DNA of 64,000 nt from Macrotrachela quadricornifera (Eukaryota > Rotifera > Eurotatoria > Philodinida > Philodinidae). Both the position numbers and the translations under genes were made by a program. The stretch covers positions 1,606,034 through 1,670,033 of the forward strand of contig JAJEKB010021158.1 of NCBI GenBank assembly GCA_022393335.1, given 5' to 3'. The notes beneath the pieces were generated by a model, which worked only from the letters and a program-made list of their open reading frames with translations, made no database searches and was not told where the DNA came from. Positions 20,806-30,834 of the stretch are shown here, piece after piece (position 1 is the first letter of the stretch; each line of letters starts with the position of its first letter).

Positions 20806-22557
20806 CTATTGTGTAGGTAAAGACGGACCTACCAATGCATCATGCAGTTGTTGTTGTAACTTTTTATGTTCTTCACAAACTAACTTGAAGAATTCCTGTT
20901 CATCTATTGAAGTCGTTGCAAATTTTAATAAAAATTGGTTAACCTTTCCATTGGAGCTATGAATTAACTCACCCACGAGTGCACTCTTAGAAACAAAAAG
21001 AAATGATTAAAATAATTAGTTAAAATATAAAAAATAATTCATAATAAAAATACCCAGGTCGTCCAAAACGGAGTCGTTTACAATGCGTTTTCGGAATGTA
21101 AACCGTGACTAAACGGTATCTTTACGGCGGTAAATGAACCGTTTCGTCCTGTAAAAGTGGGCGCAGTTTTACGGCATCGTAAACGCGCTGTATTCTCTTT
21201 CTAAACGGTTACTATACGGCTATGTACGGAGTCAGAACGGACCGTATTACTGCGCCCACTCATACAGGTCAGTATACGGTTCGTTTTGATGTCGTAAATG
21301 GCCGTATACGGACCGTTTTGTTCGACCTGGGTAAGAAGAAAAATTTTTAAATTTTTATAAGTTAGAATTGAAACAGAAATCGTTGTGACAAGTACAGGGT
21401 AGTAAATAATATTATTCAAGCGAGAAGAGGATACCGCTATAGATTCAAATAGAAGACATAATGAATTTTATATCAAATGAAGACGCGTCAAAAATTGGGT
21501 GTATTGGTACTTAGCAGTGAAGGTTATGAAAACTTTTTAATGTCAAACTTAAGAAATTTTCAAATATTTTCTACATTTTTTGGGATGGAAACTTAAAATG
21601 ATAGTGATTCACGAAGGAAATAAAATGTTTTTCTTGATTATTTTTAAGTCATATTTTTTTATTAAAAATTCAAAAACTATTTAGAAAATCTTAAAAACGT
21701 TAAACGAAAATTCATATTTTTTATGTGAAAGAAAAACACTAAATTTTTCCATAAAATGAGCTTTTTTTATTATTTTCACTCCGTCAAGCATTTTGAAATA
21801 CACTCATATAATGCGATTTTTCATGCTGCATTCAATGAGTATATTTTCAAACATATTTCATAAGAATAGTAATGAAAAAAGCTCATTTTATTGAAAAACT
21901 GAGTGTTTTTCTTTCACGTAAAAAAAAAAAAAATTTTATTTAACGTTTTTTATGATTTTCTAAATAGTTTTTTTAATTTTAATCAAAAACAAATGACTTA
22001 AAAATATTCAAGAAAAACATTTTATTTCCTTCGTGAATCACTATCATTTTAAGTTTCTATCCCGAAAAATGTAGAAAATATCTGAAAATTTCTTAAGTTT
22101 GACATTAAAAAGTTTTCATAACCTTCACTATTAAGTACCAATAAACCCAATTTTTAACGCGTCTTTATTTTATATAAAATTCATTATGTCTTCTATTTGA
22201 ATCTATAGCGGTATCCTCTTCTCGCTTGAATAATATTGTTTATCACCCTATACATCCATAAAGTACTATTACGTATTTCTGAAACTAAAAATAGTACTAA
22301 AATTCACTAGAAAAAAAATGCAAGAATAATAAAAGTTATTTTTTTTTTACATTGGAATATCTCTCAGATACTGTTACGTCTTTTGTTTAATGTAAGAGAA
22401 TGTCTATTCTCTCTGAGTTTCTCTATTCTAAAATGATTTACCTAATACTATAATGCATTCGTATCGAAACGAACAAATTATCTTTCACAAATCACAAATG
22501 GTATAAGAGATTTAAAGAAAAAAAATGAAAACAAACCTTATTTTCTTCGACTGCCAT
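20806..22557 (-). CDS. Small two-exon gene, 66 residues, intron filled with transposons
   Basis: Exon 1 is 22557-22537 (MAVEENK) followed by a GTTTGT donor. Exon 2 is 20985-20806, after a TTGTTTCTAAG acceptor, starting SALVGELIHSSNGKVNQF and ending HDALVGPSLPTQ and TAG. The phases agree (0/0) and total 67 codons. The product is soluble and mostly helical, with an amphipathic stretch EEFFKLVCEEHKKLQQQL-like at residues 37-55; it looks like a small adaptor or complex subunit. I do not recognise the family. The intron is 1551 nt, against about 50-60 nt elsewhere, and contains the elements at 21053-21331 and 21395-22250. The exon pairing is inferred, not proven. Confidence 0.5.
21053..21331. mobile_element. 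TA-flanked MITE, 279 bp, CCCAGGTCG ends
   Basis: The ends are inverted: CCCAGGTCGTCCAAAACGG at 21053 and CCGTTTTGTTCGACCTGGG at 21331. TA dinucleotides flank both ends (21051-21052, 21332-21333). Inside are repeated CGTTTAC, CGTATACGG and GTAAAC motifs that give the whole element a partly palindromic character, and it is notably more GC-rich than the surroundings. It has no coding capacity. It sits in the intron of the small gene 20806-22557. Confidence 0.75.
21395..22250. mobile_element. Near-perfect palindrome, 856 bp, TA-flanked foldback element
   Basis: The left half (about 21395-21800) is repeated inverted in the right half (about 21860-22250). The outer end CAGGGTAGTAAATAATATTA pairs with the right end reading TAATATTGTTTATCACCCTA in the + direction, and a long run through CGAGAAGAGGATACCGCTAT also matches. 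TA borders lie at 21393-21394 and 22251-22252. The arms are closely similar to each other, suggesting fairly recent insertion or arm homogenisation. It shares internal blocks with the element at 9777-12269. No open frame of note. Confidence 0.8.
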
Positions 22558-23162
22558 TTTTATATAAATTGTTCTGTAAATCGATTTTTTTTACGAAGAT
22601 CTTTGTTCAAATAATACTAATATATGATGAATATCATGTTGACAAGAAAAATACTGTAGAAAGCGAAGAATCAATGAACGAATGATTACAGAACAAGGCA
22701 AACGGAAATATGCGACATATTTTTTTCTTTTTTTGAGGAGAACAGGAAAAAGGAACAAAGAGAAAAATACAGTGTGTAGCTTCTGCCGATGATTGTATCA
22801 GTAACGATCAACAAAAAAGGTCATTCTATACGATCTAGAGATCATTAATAACATAGACAACAAACATAAATGATAACCGCTTTTTTATTGTCTAAAATTG
22901 AAAAAAAAATTTGTTGTATCTGCTTTTAGCAAAAAACACAAGATTAAATCAGGTAGTAAGAGTAAACTATATAAATCTTTAAATCACCTAAACTTTTGAA
23001 GCTTGCTATTTCTCTATTGATCAAAGCATATGTACTTTGAAGTTTGCAGTTCTTGAAAGTAAAGTTAAATAGTTATTTCGCTATTTATTTTGTATTCAAC
23101 ACTTTCGTAATAAAAAGCTATTTTAATGTTAGCTTGACAATAATAATTCCTATCTAAGAATA
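22558..23162. other. Intergenic, no gene recognised
   Basis: The region just upstream of the small gene's start codon, so it may contain its promoter. AT-rich with no assignable motif. Confidence 0.4.
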
Positions 23163-23791
23163 CAGAGTCTTCCAAAAGCATGGGCAGAAAGTAAATTCAT
23201 ATTAATCCTTTATTTATCAAAGCGAATCAACTAGTTTTCCATCAACTGTTAGTCATCAACGCCAAGTTTTTATTGATATAGACCAACTTGAAAAATAATA
23301 TTGAAAAATATTATTTTTGATTGAAATACAAAAATTAAGTTCTTTCGATTCTTATCGAAAAATATGTGTACTTTTTATTTTTTTCGTGAGTACAAAGTTT
23401 GTTCTATTTTCACTTTTCAATTGGTCAATGTCGTTTTATGAATTATTTTTAGCAATATTGTCATAAAAAGAAAACCGATAGAATGATTAGCTAGTTTATC
23501 GCAAAAAATATTAATAATACGACATTAACCAATTGAAAAGTGAAAATATTACAAACTTTGAACTAACCAAAAAAATACAAATTAGACACATTTTTCGATA
23601 AAAATCAAAAAAAACTTAATTTTTGTATTTCAATCGAAAGTAATATTTTTTAATAGTATTTCTCAAGCTGGTCTATATCAATTAAAACTTGGCGTTGATA
23701 ACTACTAGTTGATGTAAGATTAGTTAGTTCGTTTTAATAGATAAAGGATTAATATAAATTTACATTCTGTTCGTACTTTTGATACACTCTG
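23163..23791. mobile_element. TA-flanked palindromic MITE, 629 bp
   Basis: Left end CAGAGTCTTCCAAAAGCA and right end CTTTTGATACACTCTG are inverted relatives, with TA at 23161-23162 and 23792-23793. The arms (about 23163-23440 and 23515-23791) match over most of their length, including ATTAATCCTTTAT, GGCGTTGA and AATTGAAAAGTGAAAAT. The loop is about 75 bp. No coding capacity. Confidence 0.75.
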
Positions 23792-23793
23792 TA

Positions 23794-26740
23794 GATATTT
23801 TTAATTAACTTCCCACGTAACCATTTTGATGCAAAAACAAAGTCACTATTAAATATTTCTGAAAGTACAAAAAGTGCAAAAATAGTAAGAAAAGTTATTT
23901 TTATTTTACTGTACTAATATTGAAACTACTTAACACGGATTATTAGACACTTGAGTGATAGAAATATTCGTTCCATATCCCTATTTATACTTTCTGTTCT
24001 ATGATTAATTCATGATTAGTTGTATATAATGATGATATCAAACTTGATTATTTTTCTTCTATTGCGATTTCTTCTTTTTTGTTGATGTCTACGCTTTAAT
24101 ATTGAAAAACAAAGACATAAAAAAAGCACTACTTGGAAGAGAGTTTAAGACATGATGAAATATGAATGATGTATAACTGGTTAATTTTGTCTTTCGTTTT
24201 TCTGTTTAACACTAACAAATTCGAACTAAAGTAGTCTGATTTAAAATATAAACGTCTAGCTAAATAAAGAATTTTCTAAAATTAATGTTTTTTCTCTCTA
24301 TCTTCGCGTCTAGATCGTATTAAAAATAATTTTAAATTTCTATCATACTAATTTCCATCAAGAAATGACGTGGTATACTAATTTTTTTTCCCTTTGATAT
24401 ATATTCTTTTACAGAATATTCTTTTAATAATTTTTCAAATAAGTTTTAATGTTCACTTTGAACATGTGACAACATTAATTATTTTTGATTCTTGATAAGG
24501 TTTCTTTATCCATCTTTAATTACTAAATAGATGGTACAATTTTTTTCTGAACATTCAATATTTCCGTGTGGTGCTAAATAGATGAAAAATTTGTTTCAAC
24601 ATACTTTGAGTAAATGGAGAGTTATTAAAAATTTCAATATTAAAATTTGGAGGATTTCTGTCTTTTTTTTTATTTAAAATAGTAACAGTAATATAAAATA
24701 TAAGAAAAACAAATGAATGATGTTGGTAATTATTTCTATTTTAACCTGTCTATGACCTTTGAAATTTGGGGAAAAGTTTATGTCCTCGATCACTATCATC
24801 TCCAATGAAGTCTTTGTTATTATTGTCCTCTTCCAAGATGTATATTATATTACTTAGTTATTGATGTCCTTCTTCATTGAATATATTCGTGCTTTTGATG
24901 AAAATTTTCTATTGGTGTTTTTGGTTACATTCAAGATCATAAGAAATTTCTTTTCTCTTCTGTGGTTGTAATGTTAAGTTAGAATCATTATATTTCATAA
25001 AATTGAACGATATATATATATATATATGTAGATAATGAAAACAATATTTTAAGAAAATGAGTTTTCTTAAACAATCAAAGATCATTTATAAGATGTCTTA
25101 TTAAAAAACACAATAAGTTAAGATTTTTTCTTGATATAGAAGAATATATATATATATATATTAAAGAACTTTTCTTTAAAAATGTCAAATTTTTATATAT
25201 GTAAGTAATTATGATGAGCTTTTTCCCTAATTAAATATCATGCATATTTATATTTATATTTACTTTTACCCGTGAAATAAACTTTAAAAAGATAGGAAAA
25301 TAATGTTACACAGCTTAATTATTGGCTTGTATGACAAACATTTTCTTTTAACAAACCGAATATAAAACATAGAAACATAAGGATCAAAACTCAAAAGTTG
25401 AGTAGACAATATGCGAACTTCTTAGAATATTCAATAATTATAGGGACAAGAACATCTTCATTTGCTATCAGCTTATTTGACCTACATGTGCTCACAAACT
25501 GTAGCGCATTAGATAGAGTTAATTGAGATTCAGCTAGTGAACTGTTACATATCCAATTATTTCCTAGCGTATTTTATAAGTAAAAACTCTTTTTCTTTCC
25601 TATTTCACATTTTCATCAAACAATTTACTTATCATGCTATAAACTGTATTCGATTTCGCATTGTGTAAAAGACTATCTATAAGTTACTTTGTCTAAAAGA
25701 AGCAAAATTCAATATGTTTACCATAACTTTATGAAATAGGTTTATTGTTTGAACATTGATAAAGCAATGTCTGTCGTTCTTATTTATATGAAAATCTTTC
25801 AATAATATCGCTTTAAATATTGATTATATTAAAAATTGTAATCTTCAAGAAATTACTAACAAACGAATTATTTTCTCTAGGAACAAAAAATTAATGAGAC
25901 ATTTATTTCTTTCATTTTATTCTTTACAAGATTCGATAATACCATTCTTAATTTGTCGTAATTATCAAAGGAAAAAGCGCTTCATTGTACAACAATTTTC
26001 CGCTGCAAAGTATTCATTACCTAGCAATCAATTTGTTTCGAGGCGTTTTTTTAAAGATTTTTATGATTATTATTAATTAGAAAATAATTATCATTTTCAT
26101 TTGAATATTCAATATGATGGTTATAAGTCAGCTTGATGGATTTGACTTTTGCCAATATGATTGACTACGGAATATAATGAATATGCACAGTAAAATCAAT
26201 CTATAGACTTCTGTTAGATTATCAGACAAACACAGTCCTTAAAATATTGGTCTAAATGATATTATATGCTGAAATTTGTCTTCTGCTGATTTTAAATAAA
26301 ATCATATAAAATTAGATTCATTCATTTTGTTAAATATAAGCAAAACAATGCTAACAGATTAAATCATTCGTTTTAAAAATTTAACAATAATTTTATTGAA
26401 ACAAATTTGTTTAAGTAAGATAAAACTAATAACGTTCAAGTATTTTTGCAATCTAAAATAATTTTTTATTCTGTTTTTTCCCAACCTAAAACTCATGTAT
26501 AACATAAAATTCCCAAAAACTCTTGTCAATATTGGTATTAATTATTGAACATTCAATAAATATTCTGATTTAAATATTTATGTCTAAAAACAGCAATTTC
26601 AATCATTTATATAATGATTCATATTGCAAAGTTCATTAATATATGCATTTATTTTTTAAATCGATTTTATTCTTAAAATATAAAAGTAAACATATACTTA
26701 TATAATAATATTCATCTGTTATCTAGACAAAAAAAATGTT
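23794..26740. other. Intergenic, no gene recognised
   Basis: About 2.9 kb downstream of the complete SLC10A7-like gene. Very AT-rich, with two short TA/AT microsatellites near 25014-25027 and 25145-25161. A 60-codon frame at 25894-26076 has no support as a gene. Nothing else is seen. Confidence 0.45.
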
Positions 26741-28234
26741 TCAACATTTTGCGTTCATATTTTCTACTTCCTCTGGTTCAACTTTATTTTCATTTCGAGT
26801 TTGAATATTGTCTTTATCTTTTTGTAAAGATGCTTCCTTTTTTAATCGACGATTAACCCATTTTTTCAATAATATAACTTCAAAAGCACCTAATATTAAT
26901 TGTTCAGCATGATACATAATCAATGGTAGTGAAAGTATGCCAACCATATTTTCATCTTTATTTCCATATAAAGCATTTATTAATGGAATTCCCATAGCTA
27001 AAGTTTTTGTTGCACCACAAAACATCATTGCTACAGTATCTGTAACAGAATATTGCCAATATCGAATAGGTAATCGAGCTGTAATCATAATTAATAATGA
27101 AAAACCAACATAAATTACAGCATCAATAACAATTAAAATAAGTAGATGATTTGTTTCAATTCTATTAAATGATCCATTAGCAAAAGCTGTGCAAAACACA
27201 GCCCATACAAGTGTTAATAAAGCTAAACTATTTAATTCAGTAAAATAAAATTTTTCACGTACATACATAACTTGTTTTGTCCACAATAAATGAATTATTT
27301 GTCCAATAAATAAAGGTACTAAAACAGTTATACTTAAATTTTTAATAACATTTGTATAATCTAATTGACCGTTTGTATTATCTGTATCCGATAATGTATT
27401 AAAAATAGGATTTTTTACAAAATAAAATATTAAAGCTGGTGATACAAATATTCCTAGAAGATTTCCAAGAACTGCATTTAATAATGCAGCATATTCATTA
27501 CCCATTGCATTTTTAGTCATAACAACATTACTTGAAATTGTTGTAGATGTTGATGCCATTATAATTATACCAATAATTAATGTTGTATTAATAGATGTTT
27601 TTGTTAATAATAAACCAAAACCATAAATTGTAAATGGAATAATTAATAAACTATAAATCTGTACAAATGCATGAACACGTACACGAAGAAATTCTTTAGC
27701 TAATTGTTTTGTTCGTAATGATAATCCACTAAGAAAAAATATTAATATAACACAACCCCATTTAACAGACCATTCAGAACGTATATAACCACCTGTTTTA
27801 CCAACATTTGGAAATAAATATGCAAGAAAAATTACAATAACTAAACCCATAAGAAACCAATATTTACGAATGAATGGAACTATATTTGATTGTTTTGGTG
27901 GTTCTTTCAATTGTTCTTCTTGATATTTTTTCATATAATTAACAACTAATGAAACCATTGAAGGTAAACAATAGAGACAAATAAGTTTATCATTATAAAC
28001 AGCACAAATTTGTGGTAAATTATTTGGAGAGAGACTATCTAATGAAATACTATCAGAAATAACAACAATTATAGAAGCATTTGTTTTATTAATAATAAAG
28101 TTTTTAAATTCATCAAGATTTGTAAATTCATTTGTGAATTTGATTTCTGGTTTATTTTTATCAGATTGATTAGCCAACCAAACAATTGTAAGTAAATCTG
28201 GATCATTAATTTCAAATGACATATTATTTTTCAT
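26741..28234 (-). CDS. SLC10A7-like transporter with N-terminal alpha/beta domain, complete
   Basis: A single-exon gene of 497 residues (ATG at 28234; a second ATG at 28222 would give MSFEINDPDL). Residues about 115-460 match SLC10A7/SBF-like transporters: about ten membrane helices, GCVILIFFLSGLSLRT after helix 2, STTISSNVVMTKNAMGNEYA in the crossover region, and a second DTVAMMFCGATKTLAMGIPL motif with LPLIMYHAEQLILG. Human SLC10A7 is about 340 residues and begins just before helix 1. Here about 105 extra residues precede it, with a beta-alpha pattern (LLTIVWLA, IIVVISDS, DKLICLYCL). By family knowledge SLC10A7 is an endomembrane protein affecting Ca2+ handling and glycosylation; the substrate is uncertain. 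The C-terminal tail (about 35 residues) is charged. The paralogue starts at 431. Confidence 0.9.
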   Translation of the reverse strand: MKNNMSFEINDPDLLTIVWLANQSDKNKPEIKFTNEFTNLDEFKNFIINKTNASIIVVISDSISLDSLSPNNLPQICAVYNDKLICLYCLPSMVSLVVNYMKKYQEEQLKEPPKQSNIVPFIRKYWFLMGLVIVIFLAYLFPNVGKTGGYIRSEWSVKWGCVILIFFLSGLSLRTKQLAKEFLRVRVHAFVQIYSLLIIPFTIYGFGLLLTKTSINTTLIIGIIIMASTSTTISSNVVMTKNAMGNEYAALLNAVLGNLLGIFVSPALIFYFVKNPIFNTLSDTDNTNGQLDYTNVIKNLSITVLVPLFIGQIIHLLWTKQVMYVREKFYFTELNSLALLTLVWAVFCTAFANGSFNRIETNHLLILIVIDAVIYVGFSLLIMITARLPIRYWQYSVTDTVAMMFCGATKTLAMGIPLINALYGNKDENMVGILSLPLIMYHAEQLILGAFEVILLKKWVNRRLKKEASLQKDKDNIQTRNENKVEPEEVENMNAKC

Positions 28235-28251
28235 TGAATACAATACCTTAT

Positions 28252-28270
28252 CTAAAATATGAAAATATAT
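28252..28270 (-). promoter_or_regulatory. Candidate splice acceptor upstream of the SLC10A7-like gene
   Basis: The minus-strand sequence TTTTCATATTTTAG ends at 28252, 17 nt before the start codon. The same block precedes the paralogue (462-480) although the following UTR differs. This fits a 5' UTR intron or a spliced-leader acceptor. Not proven. Confidence 0.3.
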
Positions 28271-28293
28271 TATTATTTATATTGAAATGAATA

Positions 28294-28544
28294 CAGCTGT
28301 TTGCAAAAAAAAACTTAGAAACAAGTGCTATACAACAGTATAAATTCATATTTTATTTATTTATTTATTTATTTCTACAAGTATCAAAAAGAAAAGAAAT
28401 CACGCTTCTATATATACAACGTGTAGTATATATATCGAGGGTGTAGCCCTCAAAAAATGACTTTTGTACTTTTTATAATGGTACAGAAAAAAATGTTAAG
28501 AAAAAAAAAAAATTTTTTTTTCCAAGTTTTTTTGCAAACAGCTG
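28294..28544. mobile_element. TA-flanked MITE, 251 bp, CAGCTGTTTGC ends
   Basis: Left end CAGCTGTTTGCAAAAAAA and right end TTTTTTTGCAAACAGCTG are perfect inverted repeats of about 18-20 bp, flanked by TA at 28292-28293 and 28545-28546. The interior is AT-rich with a TTTA repeat and no frame. It lies 60 bp upstream of the SLC10A7-like start codon, in the presumed promoter. The paralogue at 431 has no such insertion. Confidence 0.8.
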
Positions 28545-28546
28545 TA

Positions 28547-30810
28547 AGTCATAGAATGAGTTATAAGACAATTAAATAAAATTTAATTACTTATTTCATA
28601 TAATTAAAATTTCATATAGTTATATTGAAAATAGTTTATCTCGTCTAAATGTAATAATGTATATGAAGATAGGCATGTTACAAGCATCCCTGTTCTTATC
28701 TATTCTTTATTTTACATTATATTTTGAAGGTCATTTTATTCATCTGCTTACTTTTATATTATATACGATTATATGAGCAGTTGTTATACACCACAATGAT
28801 AAGAGAATATGTCACGTAGTACAGTCTATTTAAATGATTGATTTGTAATATATTTATACTATTTACGAAATAAAAAATGATCAAACAAACTTTCAAATAA
28901 AAATATATTGATTCGTTGATTTTATTATTATATGTTATAAAAAAAAGATGAAGAAAAAAATTATTTTGACTATTATTATTAAGATGACAAAGGTAAAGAG
29001 ATTATCAAAAAGATATAACAGGTGCAGTATAAAGATTATACCATTTCTTATTTTGTAAATATCTCACCAAAAATAATATCAATATAATCTTTATTTTTTT
29101 TTCTTATAAGATATTTCATGAAAATATCTAAAAATAAATATTATATAATTTATCTGTAATGAAATATTACAATTGTTGAGTTTTTAACCAATGATTTAAT
29201 TGGACAATAATGATTTTTGATCTTGCATATTAATTACTTCTCAAGAATATAATGTAAACGAAACTTGTTTTTTTTCCAAAAGATATATAGCCGAATCTTC
29301 TACGATAATTCGGCAAAAAAAAACTTCATTTGACTTGTTTTAATGAAATTTCAAGAGACTGAAAACAAGGATATGGAGAAAATAACTAATATGTTTTGTA
29401 ATACTATCTATTTTGTCTTTATCATTATACAGATATTACATAGAAATTTGAATTGTTTTAAAAATAGTTCATTCTTATATTCTCTAGAATAATCAAAGAC
29501 AAAGCAAAATAGTCTTTTGGGCTAAGTTAGAAAATTCTAAAAGATTTGAAAGAATGTATTTATTACCAAAATCAAATTCATGAATGGATTTTTTTTTATG
29601 TTTAGAAATTGTGTTAAATAAACAAAAAATGATTATCTATGAACATAGAAGCAAATTGGATTTATTAAGATAATAGAATACATCAGCAAATAATGTATCT
29701 TTCCTTTTAGATTCTTCGAAATTGAATCATTCTCAAGATTTTAACCTATTATTTTTCTTATTGAAAGTGATATGTCAAAAAGTAGAATGAACCTACCTCT
29801 GCAAAATCATATATGTGATTTATTTTTCAGTTCTAAATATCATTCATTACAATCAATTTAGTAAAGTAAACATTTTATTTTTGTTAACTATTTTTTTGAT
29901 AATATTGACTTTTTAAAGTCAAGCATCAATTGATCATATATTTTAATAGGTTTTCTAAAAGAATAAATTAAATGCTAAAAAATTCAAGAATCTTGTCCAG
30001 AAGTAGAGAACAATCAGATTAATACAACTTTCAAAGAATTCTTTTTTTTTTTTCATTACGATTTGACCGAGATATGGAGTTTACAATCGGTGTGTTTTTC
30101 CACGATGACTACGGAATTTCCTGAGAAAAATTGTGCTATGTTTTCTATAGATTTTCCCATCGTTGTATGTGATAAAATGTGGTTATTTTGTAACGAACTG
30201 AGTACATATAATATCATAGAATAATTGAATTTTATTCTGATAAAAATGAATCCAAAATATTCATATAAAACAAGGACACGATGTTCATTTTTTCATCAAT
30301 GTTTTTTGTATTGAAAGATCTATATAAATATCTGTTGATATGTAGTATATAGGAAATATGATCAATTTTCTAGAAGAAAATATTCATTCATATCAGTTGA
30401 AGTGATTTATATTTATATACCGATTATTATTATATATCTATACTTGTTGATGATGTGTCTTTGTTCCTATCAAAATTAGAAAATTAATGTTTAAAATTGT
30501 CAAAAATTTTTTAATCATATTTTATTAAGATCGTATTAACAATTATTATTAAAATAAATAAAAATAAAACCAATGATTCATTGCGCATGTGTCGACATCT
30601 ATATTTCGAAATTATATTAAAACAAAACCATTTTCTTATTTTACTAATATAAATTTTCTAAAATGACATTATTTTTAATTAATTAAAAATATTAGTGAAA
30701 CTAATATTCTGATTGTTATTTCATAACCAATCAATATTAAATGAGAATTATATCTTTTCGAGAAATAAAAATCGAATAAATCTAAGTTAAAATTATACGA
30801 AATGATTATT
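28547..30810. other. Intergenic, no gene recognised
   Basis: About 2.3 kb of very AT-rich DNA between the divergently transcribed SLC10A7-like and TSR1 genes. It should contain the TSR1 promoter. No repeat or RNA gene was recognised. Confidence 0.45.
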
Positions 30811-30820
30811 TTTTTTTTAG
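30811..30820 (+). promoter_or_regulatory. Candidate acceptor site 14 nt upstream of TSR1 start
   Basis: A T-run ending in AG (TTTTTTTTAG at 30811-30820) stands immediately before the short leader ATTAAAGAAAAAAA and the ATG at 30835. It is as good an acceptor as the internal TSR1 introns have. It may accept a spliced leader or close a 5' UTR intron. Confidence 0.35.
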
Positions 30821-30834
30821 ATTAAAGAAAAAAA

